Shown piece after piece: positions 35,577 through 48,398 of a stretch of DNA of 64,000 nt (its first letter is position 1; each line of letters starts with the position of its first letter). The notes beneath the pieces were generated by a model that was not told the origin of the DNA, searched no databases, and was given only the letters and a program-made list of their open reading frames with translations. The translations under genes and the position numbers were made by a program. Source of the stretch: Magicicada septendecula. Taxonomy: Eukaryota > Arthropoda > Insecta > Hemiptera > Cicadidae. The stretch lies in NCBI GenBank assembly GCA_034769895.1, contig CM068367.1, forward strand, positions 125,401,927 through 125,465,926, given 5' to 3'.

Positions 35577-36008
35577 AGTTGCGCCACTCTGCTTATCTGC
35601 TGCTATTTTGCTATTTAGCTGCTATTTGCTAATTTTGTGTAAGAGAAAAGAAAGAAGTAATTGCGTCCCGATATCCCACGCACAAAAGCTGTTGATCTAT
35701 TCACTCATGTATTTCAATATGTGTCAGAGTTTTAATAAGATAAAAATAATAATTAATATTATAGTAATATAGTATAAAGAACTTTATTAGTAAATATAAT
35801 TTGTGTAAAGTAATATTAGCATATAATCCCATGTAAACAAACCATGTCGGTACTTGTTAAAAGTCCCCTTCATAAACGTGCCACATTCTCGACAATCTCG
35901 GACGTGTAAGTTTCCTGTTGCCGTTTGTTTAAAATTGTCATTGTTTAGTTGAGTTTGACAATAAGCCACCCTCCTTGTGTGGTCTATTGTTATAAGAAGC
36001 GTGTCTGT
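35577..36008 (+). other. Element C leader, first part
   Basis: Untranslated leader beginning AGTTGCGCCACTCTGC, where the primer-binding site should lie (not matched to a tRNA). It is cut by element D after CTGT (36005–36008) and resumes at 54102. Confidence 0.7.
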
Positions 36009-39000
36009 TGTAGCGTGACAGATGTATGCATAATATTGAATGGCAATTGATCATTAGAATAATGAAGTTATAATATTTAAATTTGGAAGAAAGCACTAAG
36101 TTTAATATAAAAAGATTAATTCATAGCAACTGTGGAAAGAAATCATTATTATAAAGAAAATACAAGTTAAAATAAAAGGAGTTACTAGTGATGAGTCATC
36201 CAAGACCAGTCTCATAACCAAAGGTTTTCAAGGTATAACCCAGGAAGGTAAAATAGTAAATAACAAAGCAGTACTGAATATGACCAAACCCACAACGAGG
36301 GAGAATAAATAGAATAGAAACCCTAAAATAAGCCAAGACCAAACAATACAGGTGGTGTATTTCTGAAATAAAGAAGAAGATGGAGAAGATCCCAAGAAAC
36401 CTGATGGCAACAAGAAGAAGATGGAGAAGATACCAGTCCCAGAAGGCAGGAGAAAAGAAGACTGAAGAAAGAAGAAGAGGGCAGCATCCTGAAGAAGATG
36501 TCATGCTCTTATAAAAGACACCCAAATCCCTATATCCCCAAAATAAATATCTAAAAATAAAAGTATAACGAAATAAAAACCACATGTATATAAATTTAAG
36601 AGAGAGGAGTGTATAAAGTAAAAGTTTCCTGTGAACTAAGATGAAACAATAATATAGTACCCATGGAACAAATCTCCATTGAAAAAACGCTAACCAATTT
36701 ATTATGTTAATAAGACTATACGACCATTTAGCATTAACATAATATATAAGTGCAAAGTGAACCAGTGATAGTTTTGGGTATTATAAAAAATGAACCTTGT
36801 GTTTCATTCTTGGCAATCACAAACATTGGATGCAATGAAATATGCATTTTTCAATGACTTAAAATATGTACTGTGACAATATGTTGTTCATAAGACATGA
36901 ATCTGTTTAAAATAACATTTTGTTTTACATGAAAAAAAGAAAAACAGAGTTCATAATACCTTTTGAACAATTAATACTATTTATTTGTTAATGACAGGGT
37001 ACAATTCCCCAAAGACAATGTAAAAGACGATATAAAAACTGTAGAATCCTACTTATAATAATAGTTAGAAATAAGAATATAAATATAAGGTTTTTTATGT
37101 ATATAGTACAAGAATGTTTAAAAATGTATTAGATATAAGGCCATTTGTTTGGGTCTGAAACAACTAACATCAGAACTATAAAAATAGTTACCACTTGTAA
37201 ATAGTAGAGAGTAATTAAGATGTTAGTTAGTAAAAAACCTTTTTTGTAAGCCATATTTCCATGTTTAGAAATAAGGATTGTGTTGCAAAATGTCTGACTT
37301 GAAGACAACCATTTATTTAAAAAAAAAAATATTCTTTATTTGTTTTAACTATTGTTTGTATTGTAACCAATACTAATTGTTTTTGTGTAATTTAAAAACA
37401 TGTTTAATTTATAATACTATTTGTAAAAGTCAGAGAGGGTATCACACATCATATATTGTTTGTAAATTGTTTTGTAAGAAAAATTGTCAAAAAATCATAG
37501 GCCAAAAGAATGGAAACCAAACTTCATCAAAACAGAGAAATTGCTCAATTAAATGCAAATAAACAAAAGGGGTTTAGACAAAATAAACTTGAGATCATGC
37601 CATATAATTGCACATACCATTTAGAGAGATTTTAATAAATTATATTCAGAATTATGAATAAAAATAAAAATGACTAAACTTAGAAATTTAGACATGGGAG
37701 TCATATATTTCAGAATAATGTTTCAGAATACAACTAATTCAATTAATTACCAGAAAATAAGGGAATAGGAACCTTTTAATACAATATAGAATTATTAATA
37801 TTAAATATAACTGATAAAATGGCTGAATTTATATAATGACAGGAAGTAAATTTTAATGTTTTGACTTCCAAACAGTTTGTATACCAAACTGAAAGTAAAA
37901 TTACTATTTTTCGGACAGAAAACACTATAAAATGGCATTATTTAATCTGAAAATAACCAGAATGAACTGAAAGATTAATTTAAATCAAATCTAGTGAATA
38001 AAATTGACAAATAACCAAAGTTTAGGCATTCATATAGTGAAAATGTAAAAATGTATACAGGATGTGAAAAAATATTTGAACAATGTTAAGGATAATATTA
38101 TATGGGCTAAGAGTTTAATTGAAACTGGAGGAAACAGTTAGTTAATTATTGGTAGTTGAACGGTTAACATGACATACGTTTGATAACGTGGATAACCTAA
38201 CCTATAATCGTCATACAAGCGAGTGTATAGTGAGTTATTGTGAAATCGCGAGTGACTTGTAAAATACTTCTGAAACTATCATATTATAACAGAAACGATC
38301 AAGTAACACTCCATAACACAGAACAATATAAATCTACTCCGAAAAACACCATAAAACACTAGAAAACTGTATAATACATTAAACCAAATTAGTGACGGAA
38401 TCGGAGAAAGTGTTTGACTTATAATTACACAGACATACTAAATACAACCCAGAATCACTACACCAGTCACTACACAACATATAACAAGAGATTTGCAGAC
38501 ACAAGAACAGGAATATTGCGTCAAAATACATTATTTGGAATGCAGCAGGAACGAGCAACATTTTCATCGACTTGACGGCAGCCATCTTTCTTTGACAATC
38601 CCAGTGCCTCTTCTTGGTTCAGCACAGCTGTTTGGTGAAAACAATTATTATATTTACAATTTATTATTCAATGTCTGTGTTTATTAATAACTATTAATTT
38701 GATTGTAACGTTATACTTTTTAAATATTAGCCCGATTTCTCTGACTTTGGTAATAACTGGCTGTTTAAAGAACCCTATATAATTTTTATAACATATACTT
38801 GTAACTTTTTTTCGATATCCTGAGAATCGATACTAATCGATAAGAGTCAATATTGCTGTTACTTAATAAAACATTAATACTTTTAAATACTTAATAGTTC
38901 TTTATTTCTTCAATAATACTAATTACCAATAATATAATTCTAATTGATAATCTACAAGGACTTTACCACCCGTAAGTGAAGATAACCTAAAAAATAGAAA

Positions 39001-39479
39001 GGTAAACAAATATCGATTGGTTTACAGACAGTCTTATGAGTGGTGATAGATTATTTAAATTATACTAAAACTTTAATAAAAATTTTCAGAAGAGCATTAC
39101 ACTGTTTAAAACTTCACAGCCCTATATTAATTAATTGATCCTAATTAATTAATTAATAAAATTAAAATTTTTTTTTTTTTTATTTTTTTTTATAAACATA
39201 ACTTTTTTTAATTTTCTTCAAAACAATAATTTTTGTTTTGAAACTTTCGGTGAAGCTGAGCATATATATTTCTTCATCAACTTTACGCTACTCGACCGGT
39301 CTTGCTACCATTGGGACTCGACCAGCTGGGAAACTTAAGGAAGTGTTTCAGGCCAGTAAGATGTCGAGAGCCACACCAATTAAACATATTACATTGGACT
39401 TGATTACATCGGAGTCTCATACTTCACAGTCTCTTCTTATCATCAATCAACACACATCAATCTTATTTATTTTATTACA
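36009..39479 (+). repeat. Element D, LTR 1 (5' LTR)
   Basis: 3471 bp, TGTAGCGTGACAG…TTATTACA, unusually long for an LTR. A hydrophobic antisense frame (36196–36585) occurs in all three copies but reflects purine bias of the plus strand. Confidence 0.93.
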
Positions 39480-39482
39480 AAT

Positions 39483-39500
39483 TGGCGCACAACTTTAGGG
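39483..39500 (+). promoter_or_regulatory. Element D primer-binding site, copy 1
   Basis: TGGCGCACAACTTTAGGG three bases after the LTR. A TGG start fits tRNA priming; the tRNA was not identified. Repeated at 46785–46802. Confidence 0.6.
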
Positions 39501-39596
39501 GCTTTAATTAGCGATTGGCCTTCCAACCAATAAATTCTGCCCAATCACTAGTTGGAGCTAGGCAACAGCTACAAAGCCAGAGAATTTCAAGGGAAA

Positions 39597-41096
39597 ATGC
39601 AACGACGTGCAACATCTAAGAAACGGGCGGCGGAGGCCGAGAAAGAAATAGAAGTTGACATGGACAACAAGGAGGCGACGCCAGTAGAGGCGGAAGAGGT
39701 ATTACCACCGGTGTTGTCCAAACAAACTGAACAACCGGAGACACCCACACAGACAGGGGTAGTCAATGTTCCAGAAAAGGAGAGACCGTCGCAAACAGAG
39801 GACATGACAAAACAAGAAATGTTCAGGCGGATGATGCAGGCAATGAATGAAAATAATAAGAACCTAGAATCCAAAATGGAGAGAATGATGAAGAAAATGG
39901 ACGAAAATAGTAGGGAATTAAAAGAAGACTTGAGTCAGAAAATGGGGAGTGATAACCAGTCCTTGAAAGAAGAATTAAGTGAGATGAACAAGAACATGGA
40001 AGGGCTGAAGGAAGACAACCAGTCCCTGGGTAAGAAGATTGATGAAACCAATAAGAAACTGGAAGAGGACATTAAGGAAATAAGAGAGGACAGATTAAAA
40101 AGGGAAGAATTAAGAAAGGAGAAGACCGAAGAAATAGAATATGATAGCAAACCAGAACCAGAAGAAGTACCAAATGAGAAAACGCAGGAACAAGTAATGG
40201 TAATGCCTGAAATTGAAACTAACCGAAACCAGGAAGATATTAAACCAAGGAAAAGGAGAATGTATCCAAGAAATGTAATAAAAACGAAGGAAGAATTGGA
40301 GATGATGAAACATGGGTTAATTGATGGCAATAATATCCCAATTACCTATGACAAAAACATCATGAATGCTATGAATTATAGAAGGAGAATCGAAGTAATT
40401 TCAGAAATAATTTACCACAAGACAGTAGTCTACCAATGGGAAAGGACCAGAGATAAACAGAATACAACATGTGAACCAGATCAATTTCAGCGCAAGACTG
40501 GACAATGTTTTTCAGAAAGATGGAAATGTGATATCGTACCAGACTGTAATGACGGTACAGGTGAATCACCAGAATGTATTCTATTAGCGTGCCATCTAGG
40601 ACAGTTCCAGGGTACGGTTAGACTAAAATATATTCCTTCAGAGTGGATATGTGATGGTAAACCAGCTTATGGTGTTTCAGATAAACAAATAATAAGTGAT
40701 AACCCAGATGAAGATCCTCACATATATTTGTCAGGTAATACAAAACATGGACCACAAAAGTATTGGTGTATACAATATGATGATGGAGGGAGCCAGCCCA
40801 GTAATTACGACGGCCCTAACAACCCGCTGCGTAATGACCAGTTTAGCAGTAATTTTAACGGCGTTAGGAATAACAACCCCTATCCATACAATAGAAACAA
40901 TTTATACCAACATAATAATGTCCCATACAGTCAGAGAAATCCATATCCCAACAATAATGTTGACAGACCTTACCCACCTAACCGAAATTACTATAATAAT
41001 AACTTTAGTAATAACAATAATAACAGTAATAATAACCGAGTGTCGCGCCCTAGGGTAAATTTTATAAGAGCAACCGAGATGATGGACCCTGGTTGA
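39597..41096 (+). CDS. Element D Gag-like protein with captured LDL-receptor class A modules, copy 1
   Basis: 499 residues; the ATG at 39597 is chosen because the upstream frame (to 39552) has none. Residues 1–20 are basic, 20–70 acidic/Pro-rich with Gag-B-like PTQTG and RPSQTEDM, 70–180 coiled coil, 180–235 Glu/Lys-rich, and 405–499 Asn/Tyr/Pro-rich as in Gag B. The capsid region is replaced. Residues 292–327 form an LDLa module with Cys at 292, 304, 311, 317 and 327 (GQCFSERWKCD…DCNDG), the second Cys being Arg. Residues 332–373 are an eroded second module (QFQG…IPSEWICDGK…SDNPDED). There is no signal peptide, so it would be cytosolic. Function unknown. Confidence 0.8.
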   Translation: MQRRATSKKRAAEAEKEIEVDMDNKEATPVEAEEVLPPVLSKQTEQPETPTQTGVVNVPEKERPSQTEDMTKQEMFRRMMQAMNENNKNLESKMERMMKKMDENSRELKEDLSQKMGSDNQSLKEELSEMNKNMEGLKEDNQSLGKKIDETNKKLEEDIKEIREDRLKREELRKEKTEEIEYDSKPEPEEVPNEKTQEQVMVMPEIETNRNQEDIKPRKRRMYPRNVIKTKEELEMMKHGLIDGNNIPITYDKNIMNAMNYRRRIEVISEIIYHKTVVYQWERTRDKQNTTCEPDQFQRKTGQCFSERWKCDIVPDCNDGTGESPECILLACHLGQFQGTVRLKYIPSEWICDGKPAYGVSDKQIISDNPDEDPHIYLSGNTKHGPQKYWCIQYDDGGSQPSNYDGPNNPLRNDQFSSNFNGVRNNNPYPYNRNNLYQHNNVPYSQRNPYPNNNVDRPYPPNRNYYNNNFSNNNNNSNNNRVSRPRVNFIRATEMMDPG

Positions 41097-43295
41097 CACA
41101 GATACCACACACCATCAAGAAAAGGGACAGAGATCATGATAACCGACTACGGCGAAAAACAATGGTGAAGGAGACGGAATAAATATCATTGAAAGGAAAT
41201 GATACGAAGAATAAACATAGAAACAAAACTGGGTTTTATGAATGAAGACTATTTAAGAAAATGCACATTATAAATAAAAATATGAGCAATGGAACGACAT
41301 AAAGAAAATCGTACATCTTCCTGGGTATATAAAAGAAAAGAAAATTTATAAGGAAAGAAAAAGAGAAGGTCAAATTACAAAAGTATAAATAATATGGGCC
41401 AGTGTAGAGTACAATATATAACCATATGTTGTGGTAAATGATAAGCATAACAATACATATGAGTTGAGGGAAATCGTTTCAGGAAAAATCAAAGGAGTGT
41501 ACAATCAAGCTTCTATGAAGAAATATTATGAAGAATGAGTTGTGAGTTTTAGAATTTTGAATTTATATATATTTTATTTTAAAAAATTCAAAAATAATGT
41601 AAGTACATCTTACAACCTAATATTTTGAGAAGAACATTTTGGAGAATTATAAGAAGAAGGAATTTAGAATTTTGAATTTATTTTTGAAAAAATTCAAAAA
41701 TATGTAAGAACAACTTACAACCTAATAATTTTGGAACAAACTTTATGGAAGAAAGAAAAAGAAAGACTTTTGAATTGAAATATAATTATAAAAATTTAAA
41801 ATTGAGTAAGTACTTCTTACTACAACCTGATAATTTAGAACAAAACTTTATGGAAGAAAGAGAAAGAGAGAGAATTTTGAACTTAATTTAAAAAATTTAA
41901 AATTAAGCAAGCACAGCTTACTACCACTGAATTATGAGAAAACTTTATGGTAAATAATTAAGAAGAATTTGAATTTGGAGAAATACCAAAACATTCAGAA
42001 ATAATAGTAAGATCACCGTGCTATAAACAATTCTGGGAATAAATGAATTAAACAGAATTTGAATGTTGATAGAACGTCAGAACTTTGAAACAAGATAAGA
42101 TCAACATATTACAAGGATGTATGAGAAATATTTTTCAATTAAATAAAAAGAATAGTTTGAACTTTACATTAAAACTAACCAAGTTCCAAAAAATAATTAA
42201 GTGTCAATTATAATTGAATTGAGAAGAAAAAATTTGGAAGCAAAGAGACTAATTACCTATGAAACGATAATGAAAACAGTTAATTAAGAGCAAAGAAGAA
42301 CAACTGATACCAAACATATGGAGAAGATGATTTTGAACCAATGATAATAATAAGACCTATATGAAATGCAAAGAGAAGCAATACCACATGAAATATGATA
42401 TAAATGAATTAATGTTAATGAATGCGAAGGTGGATTAATAACTTTCTAAGAGAAAGGAAAGAACCAAAATGTTTAAATAAAATGATCAATATAACAACCT
42501 GTATATCTAATGTAAAGATACAATGTTAAAAAATTAAATATAATATATTAAGACCATTCAAATAATGAATAAGAAAGACTATATATAAAGACCATGCTAA
42601 TACTATGAGTAACCAGAAGAAAGTATAAAGAGAATTCAGATGGAGAAGAAAGAGAGTTACACTGTAAACAGTAAACAGAATTATTAAAAGAAAGGTTTTC
42701 AACCATAATTAAATTAAATATATCAGACAAGTTAAGAGTTTTGAAAAAATATATATGTAATGAGTATAATAATGATTATGAAGATTTATTAAGATAGAAA
42801 ATGTGAGATAATCTGAGAGATTACGAAGTGGAGAATCCAAAGATATTTTTATTAGTCGAAAATGAGACTACTTTTTATTTATTTATTCGATGACTGACTG
42901 AAGATAATTCCAGCAGCATTATGTTTTTGAGCAGGGATGGATATGCCCCTGTACTCAATTTATAGAAGTGGTGTATGGCCAGCAGAGAAGTAGCGTACAG
43001 TGCCCCTCTGATCTGCCCCAGCCCACGTGATAGGGAATGTTAGGGAATTAATATCCCAAGGATACAACACGAAGTTGATATAGAAAGAAAATGTATTACA
43101 ATTATAATATATCTCAGAAGACACTAACTATCCGAAAAGGATCAGTAGTAAGACAAGTAACCATATATATAAAATTAATAAAACTCTAATATAAAAAAGT
43201 CGATATAAAAATGGAGAAGAAAATGAATTATAAGAAATGATGAAATTATCATAAGAAATTATTTCATCCATAAACAAGTCTGAAATAATTACTTC
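41097..43295 (+). other. Element D internal 1, non-coding 3' part
   Basis: 2.2 kb, purine-rich, no ORF on the sense strand. At about 41540–41930 a short module recurs about four times: GAATTTT, an A/T-rich inverted repeat, then AAGTAC/ACTTAC and CAACCT. No pol remnant was recognised. The same region in copy 2 is 48399–50613. Confidence 0.6.
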
Positions 43296-43310
43296 TGGAG
43301 GAGAGCAATC
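43296..43310 (+). promoter_or_regulatory. Element D polypurine tract, copy 1
   Basis: TGGAGGAGAGCAATC directly before LTR 2; identical before LTR 3 (50614–50628). Confidence 0.6.
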
Positions 43311-46300
43311 TGTAGCGTGACAGATGTATGCATAATATTGAATGGCAATTGATCATTAGAATAATGAAGTTATAATATTTAAATTTGGAAGAAAGCACTA
43401 AGTTTAATATAAAAAGATTAATTCATAGCAACTGTGGAAAGAAATCATTATTATAAAGAAAATACAAGTTAAAATAAAAGGAGTTACTAGTGATGAGTCA
43501 TCCAAGACCAGTCTCATAACCAAAGGTTTTCAAGGTATAACCCAGGAAGGTAAAATAGTAAATAACAAAGCAGTACTGAATATGACCAAACCCACAACGA
43601 GGGAGAATAAATAGAATAGAAACCCTAAAATAAGCCAAGACCAAACAATACAGGTGGTGTATTTCTGAAATAAAGAAGAAGATGGAGAAGATCCCAAGAA
43701 ACCTGATGGCAACAAGAAGAAGATGGAGAAGATACCAGTCCCAGAAGGCAGGAGAAAAGAAGACTGAAGAAAGAAGAAGAGGGCAGCATCCTGAAGAAGA
43801 TGTCATGCTCTTATAAAAGACACCCAAATCCCTATATCCCCAAAATAAATATCTAAAAATAAAAGTATAACGAAATAAAAACCACATGTATATAAATTTA
43901 AGAGAGAGGAGTGTATAAAGTAAAAGTTTCCTGTGAACTAAGATGAAACAATAATATAGTACCCATGGAACAAATCTCCATTGAAAAAACGCTAACCAAT
44001 TTATTATGTTAATAAGACTATACGACCATTTAGCATTAACATAATATATAAGTGCAAAGTGAACCAGTGATAGTTTTGGGTATTATAAAAAATGAACCTT
44101 GTGTTTCATTCTTGGCAATCACAAACATTGGATGCAATGAAATATGCATTTTTCAATGACTTAAAATATGTACTGTGACAATATGTTGTTCATAAGACAT
44201 GAATCTGTTTAAAATAACATTTTGTTTTACATGAAAAAAAGAAAAACAGAGTTCATAATACCTTTTGAACAATTAATACTATTTATTTGTTAATGACAGG
44301 GTACAATTCCCCAAAGACAATGTAAAAGACGATATAAAAACTGTAGAATCCTACTTATAATAATAGTTAGAAATAAGAATATAAATATAAGGTTTTTTAT
44401 GTATATAGTACAAGAATGTTTAAAAATGTATTAGATATAAGGCCATTTGTTTGGGTCTGAAACAACTAACATCAGAACTATAAAAATAGTTACCACTTGT
44501 AAATAGTAGAGAGTAATTAAGATGTTAGTTAGTAAAAAACCTTTTTTGTAAGCCATATTTCCATGTTTAGAAATAAGGATTGTGTTGCAAAATGTCTGAC
44601 TTGAAGACAACCATTTATTTAAGAAAAAAAAATATTCTTTATTTGTTTTAACTATTGTTTGTATTGTAACCAATACTAATTGTTTTTGTGTAATTTAAAA
44701 ACATGTTTAATTTATAATACTATTTGTAAAAGTCAGAGAGGGTATCACACATCATATATTGTTTGTAAATTGTTTTGTAAGAAAAATTGTCAAAAAATCA
44801 TAGGCCAAAAGAATGGAAACCAAACTTCATCAAAACAGAGAAATTGCTCAATTAAATGCAAATAAACAAAAGGGGTTTAGACAAAATAAACTTGAGATCA
44901 TGCCATATAATTGCACATACCATTTAGAGAGATTTTAATAAATTATATTCAGAATTATGAATAAAAATAAAAATGACTAAACTTAGAAATTTAGACATGG
45001 GAGTCATATATTTCAGAATAATGTTTCAGAATACAACTAATTCAATTAATTACCAGAAAATAAGGGAATAGGAACCTTTTAATACAATATAGAATTATTA
45101 ATATTAAATATAACTGATAAAATGGCTGAATTTATATAATGACAGGAAGTAAATTTTAATGTTTTGACTTCCAAACAGTTTGTATACCAAACTGAAAGTA
45201 AAATTACTATTTTTCGGACAGAAAACACTATAAAATGGCATTATTTAATCTGAAAATAACCAGAATGAACTGAAAGATTAATTTAAATCAAATCTAGTGA
45301 ATAAAATTGACAAATAACCAAAGTTTAGGCATTCATATAGTGAAAATGTAAAAATGTATACAGGATGTGAAAAAATATTTGAACAATGTTAAGGATAATA
45401 TTATATGGGCTAAGAGTTTAATTGAAACTGGAGGAAACAGTTAGTTAATTATTGGTAGTTGAACGGTTAACATGACATACGTTTGATAACGTGGATAACC
45501 TAACCTATAATCGTCATACAAGCGAGTGTATAGTGAGTTATTGTGAAATCGCGAGTGACTTGTAAAATACTTCTGAAACTATCATATTATAACAGAAACG
45601 ATCAAGTAACACTCCATAACACAGAACAATATAAATCTACTCCGAAAAACACCATAAAACACTAGAAAACTGTATAATACATTAAACCAAATTAGTGACG
45701 GAATCGGAGAAAGTGTTTGACTTATAATTACACAGACATACTAAATACAACCCAGAATCACTACACCAGTCACTACACAACATATAACAAGAGATTTGCA
45801 GACACAAGAACAGGAATATTGCGTCAAAATACATTATTTGGAATGCAGCAGGAACGAGCAACATTTTCATCGACTTGACGGCAGCCATCTTTCTTTGACA
45901 ATCCCAGTGCCTCTTCTTGGTTCAGCACAGCTGTTTGGTGAAAACAATTATTATATTTACAATTTATTATTCAATGTCCGTGTTTATTAATAACTATTAA
46001 TTTGATTGTAACGTTATACTTTTTAAATATTAGCCCGATTTCTCTGACTTTGGTAATAACTGGCTGTTTAAAGAACCCTATATAATTTTTATAACATATA
46101 CTTGTAACTTTTTTTCGATATCCTGAGAATCGATACTAATCGATAAGAGTCAATATTGCTGTTACTTAATAAAACATTAATACTTTTAAATACTTAATAG
46201 TTCTTTATTTCTTCAATAATACTAATTACCAATAATATAATTCTAATTGATAATCTACAAGGACTTTACCACCCGTAAGTGAAGATAACCTAAAAAATAG

Positions 46301-46781
46301 AAAGGTAAACAAATATCGATTGGTTTACAGACAGTCTTATGAGTGGTGATAGATTATTTAAATTATACTAAAACTTTAATAAAAATTTTCAGAAGAGCAT
46401 TACACTGTTTAAAACTTCACAGCCCTATATTAATTAATTGATCCTAATTAATTAATTAATAAAATTAAAATTTTTTTTTTATTATTTTTTTTTATAAACA
46501 TAATTTTTTTTAATTTTCTTCAAAACAATAATTTTTGTTTTGAAACTTTCGGTGAAGCTGAGCATATATATTTCTTCATCAACTTTACGCTACTCGACCG
46601 GTCTTGCTACCATTGGGACTCGACCAGCTGGGAAACTTAAGGAAGTGTTTCAGGCCAGTAAGACGTCGAGAGCCACACCAATTAAACATATTACATTGGA
46701 CTTGATTACATCGGAGTCTCATACTTCACAGTCTCTTCTTATCATCAATCAACACACATCAATCTTATTTATTTTATTACA
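43311..46781 (+). repeat. Element D, LTR 2 (shared middle LTR)
   Basis: 3471 bp. Near its right end it shares variants with LTR 3 (TTATTATT in the T-run, CATAATTT, C at 46664) but after about 46718 it matches LTR 1. This suggests an LTR–LTR crossover between about 46665 and 46718. Confidence 0.92.
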
Positions 46782-46784
46782 AAT

Positions 46785-46802
46785 TGGCGCACAACTTTAG
46801 GG
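46785..46802 (+). promoter_or_regulatory. Element D primer-binding site, copy 2
   Basis: TGGCGCACAACTTTAGGG following LTR 2, identical to copy 1. Confidence 0.6.
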
Positions 46803-46898
46803 GCTTTAATTAGCGATTGGCCTTCCAACCAATAAATTCTGCCCAATCACTAGTTGGAGCTAGGCAACAGCTACAAAGCCAGAGAATTTCAAGGGAAA

Positions 46899-48398
46899 AT
46901 GCAACGACGTGCAACATCTAAGAAACGGGCGGCGGAGGCCGAGAAAGAAATAGAAGTTGACATGGACAACAAGGAGGCGACGCCAGTAGAGGCGGAAGAG
47001 GTATTACCACCGGTGTTGTCCAAACAAACTGAACAACCGGAGACACCCACACAGACAGGGGTAGTCAATGTTCCAGAAAAGGAGAGACCGTCGCAAACAG
47101 AGGACATGACAAAACAAGAAATGTTCAGGCGGATGATGCAGGCAATGAATGAAAATAATAAGAACCTAGAATCCAAAATGGAGAGAATGATGAAGAAAAT
47201 GGACGAAAATAGTAGGGAATTAAAAGAAGACTTGAGTCAGAAAATGGGGAGTGATAACCAGTCCTTGAAAGAAGAATTAAGTGAGATGAACAAGAACATG
47301 GAAGGGCTGAAGGAAGACAACCAGTCCCTGGGTAAGAAGATTGATGAAACCAATAAGAAACTGGAAGAGGACATTAAGGAAATAAGAGAGGACAGATTAA
47401 AAAGGGAAGAATTAAGAAAGGAGAAGACCGAAGAAATAGAATATGATAGCAAACCAGAACCAGAAGAAGTACCAAATGAGAAAACGCAGGAACAAGTAAT
47501 GGTAATGCCTGAAATTGAAACTAACCGAAACCAGGAAGATATTAAACCAAGGAAAAGGAGAATGTATCCAAGAAATGTAATAAAAACGAAGGAAGAATTG
47601 GAGATGATGAAACATGGGTTAATTGATGGCAATAATATCCCAATTACCTATGACAAAAACATCATGAATGCTATGAATTATAGAAGGAGAATCGAAGTAA
47701 TTTCAGAAATAATTTACCACAAGACAGTAGTCTACCAATGGGAAAGGACCAGAGATAAACAGAATACAACATGTGAACCAGATCAATTTCAGCACAAGAC
47801 TGGACAATGTTTTTCAGAAAGATGGAAATGTGATATCGTACCAGACTGTAATGACGGTACAGGTGAATCACCAGAATGTATTCTATTAGCGTGCCATCTA
47901 GGACAGTTCCAGGGTACGGTTAGACTAAAATATATTCCTTCAGAGTGGATATGTGATGGTAAACCAGCTTATGGTGTTTCAGATAAACAAATAATAAGTG
48001 ATAACCCAGATGAAGATCCTCACATATATTTGTCAGGTAATACAAAACATGGACCACAAAAGTATTGGTGTATACAATATGATGATGGAGGGAGCCAGCC
48101 CAGTAATTACGACGGCCCTAACAACCCGCTGCGTAATGACCAGTTTAGCAGTAATTTTAACGGCGTTAGGAATAACAACCCCTATCCATACAATAGAAAC
48201 AATTTATACCAACATAATAATGTCCCATACAGTCAGAGAAATCCATATCCCAACAATAATGTTGACAGACCTTACCCACCTAACCGAAATTACTATAATA
48301 ATAACTTTAGTAATAACAATAATAACAGTAATAATAACCGAGTGTCGCGCCCTAGGGTAAATTTTATAAGAGCAACCGAGATGATGGACCCTGGTTGA
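46899..48398 (+). CDS. Element D Gag-like protein with LDL-receptor class A modules, copy 2
   Basis: Same 499-residue protein as copy 1. One difference was seen: the position of the missing second LDLa cysteine is His (CAC) instead of Arg (CGC). Frame intact. Confidence 0.8.
   Translation: MQRRATSKKRAAEAEKEIEVDMDNKEATPVEAEEVLPPVLSKQTEQPETPTQTGVVNVPEKERPSQTEDMTKQEMFRRMMQAMNENNKNLESKMERMMKKMDENSRELKEDLSQKMGSDNQSLKEELSEMNKNMEGLKEDNQSLGKKIDETNKKLEEDIKEIREDRLKREELRKEKTEEIEYDSKPEPEEVPNEKTQEQVMVMPEIETNRNQEDIKPRKRRMYPRNVIKTKEELEMMKHGLIDGNNIPITYDKNIMNAMNYRRRIEVISEIIYHKTVVYQWERTRDKQNTTCEPDQFQHKTGQCFSERWKCDIVPDCNDGTGESPECILLACHLGQFQGTVRLKYIPSEWICDGKPAYGVSDKQIISDNPDEDPHIYLSGNTKHGPQKYWCIQYDDGGSQPSNYDGPNNPLRNDQFSSNFNGVRNNNPYPYNRNNLYQHNNVPYSQRNPYPNNNVDRPYPPNRNYYNNNFSNNNNNSNNNRVSRPRVNFIRATEMMDPG

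Noticed and set aside
36196..36585. 129-codon hydrophobic antisense ORF in element D LTRs (also 43498–43887, 50816–51205)
   Set aside because: Lies opposite an A/G-rich LTR stretch; a membrane-like translation is expected from composition. No motif recognised.
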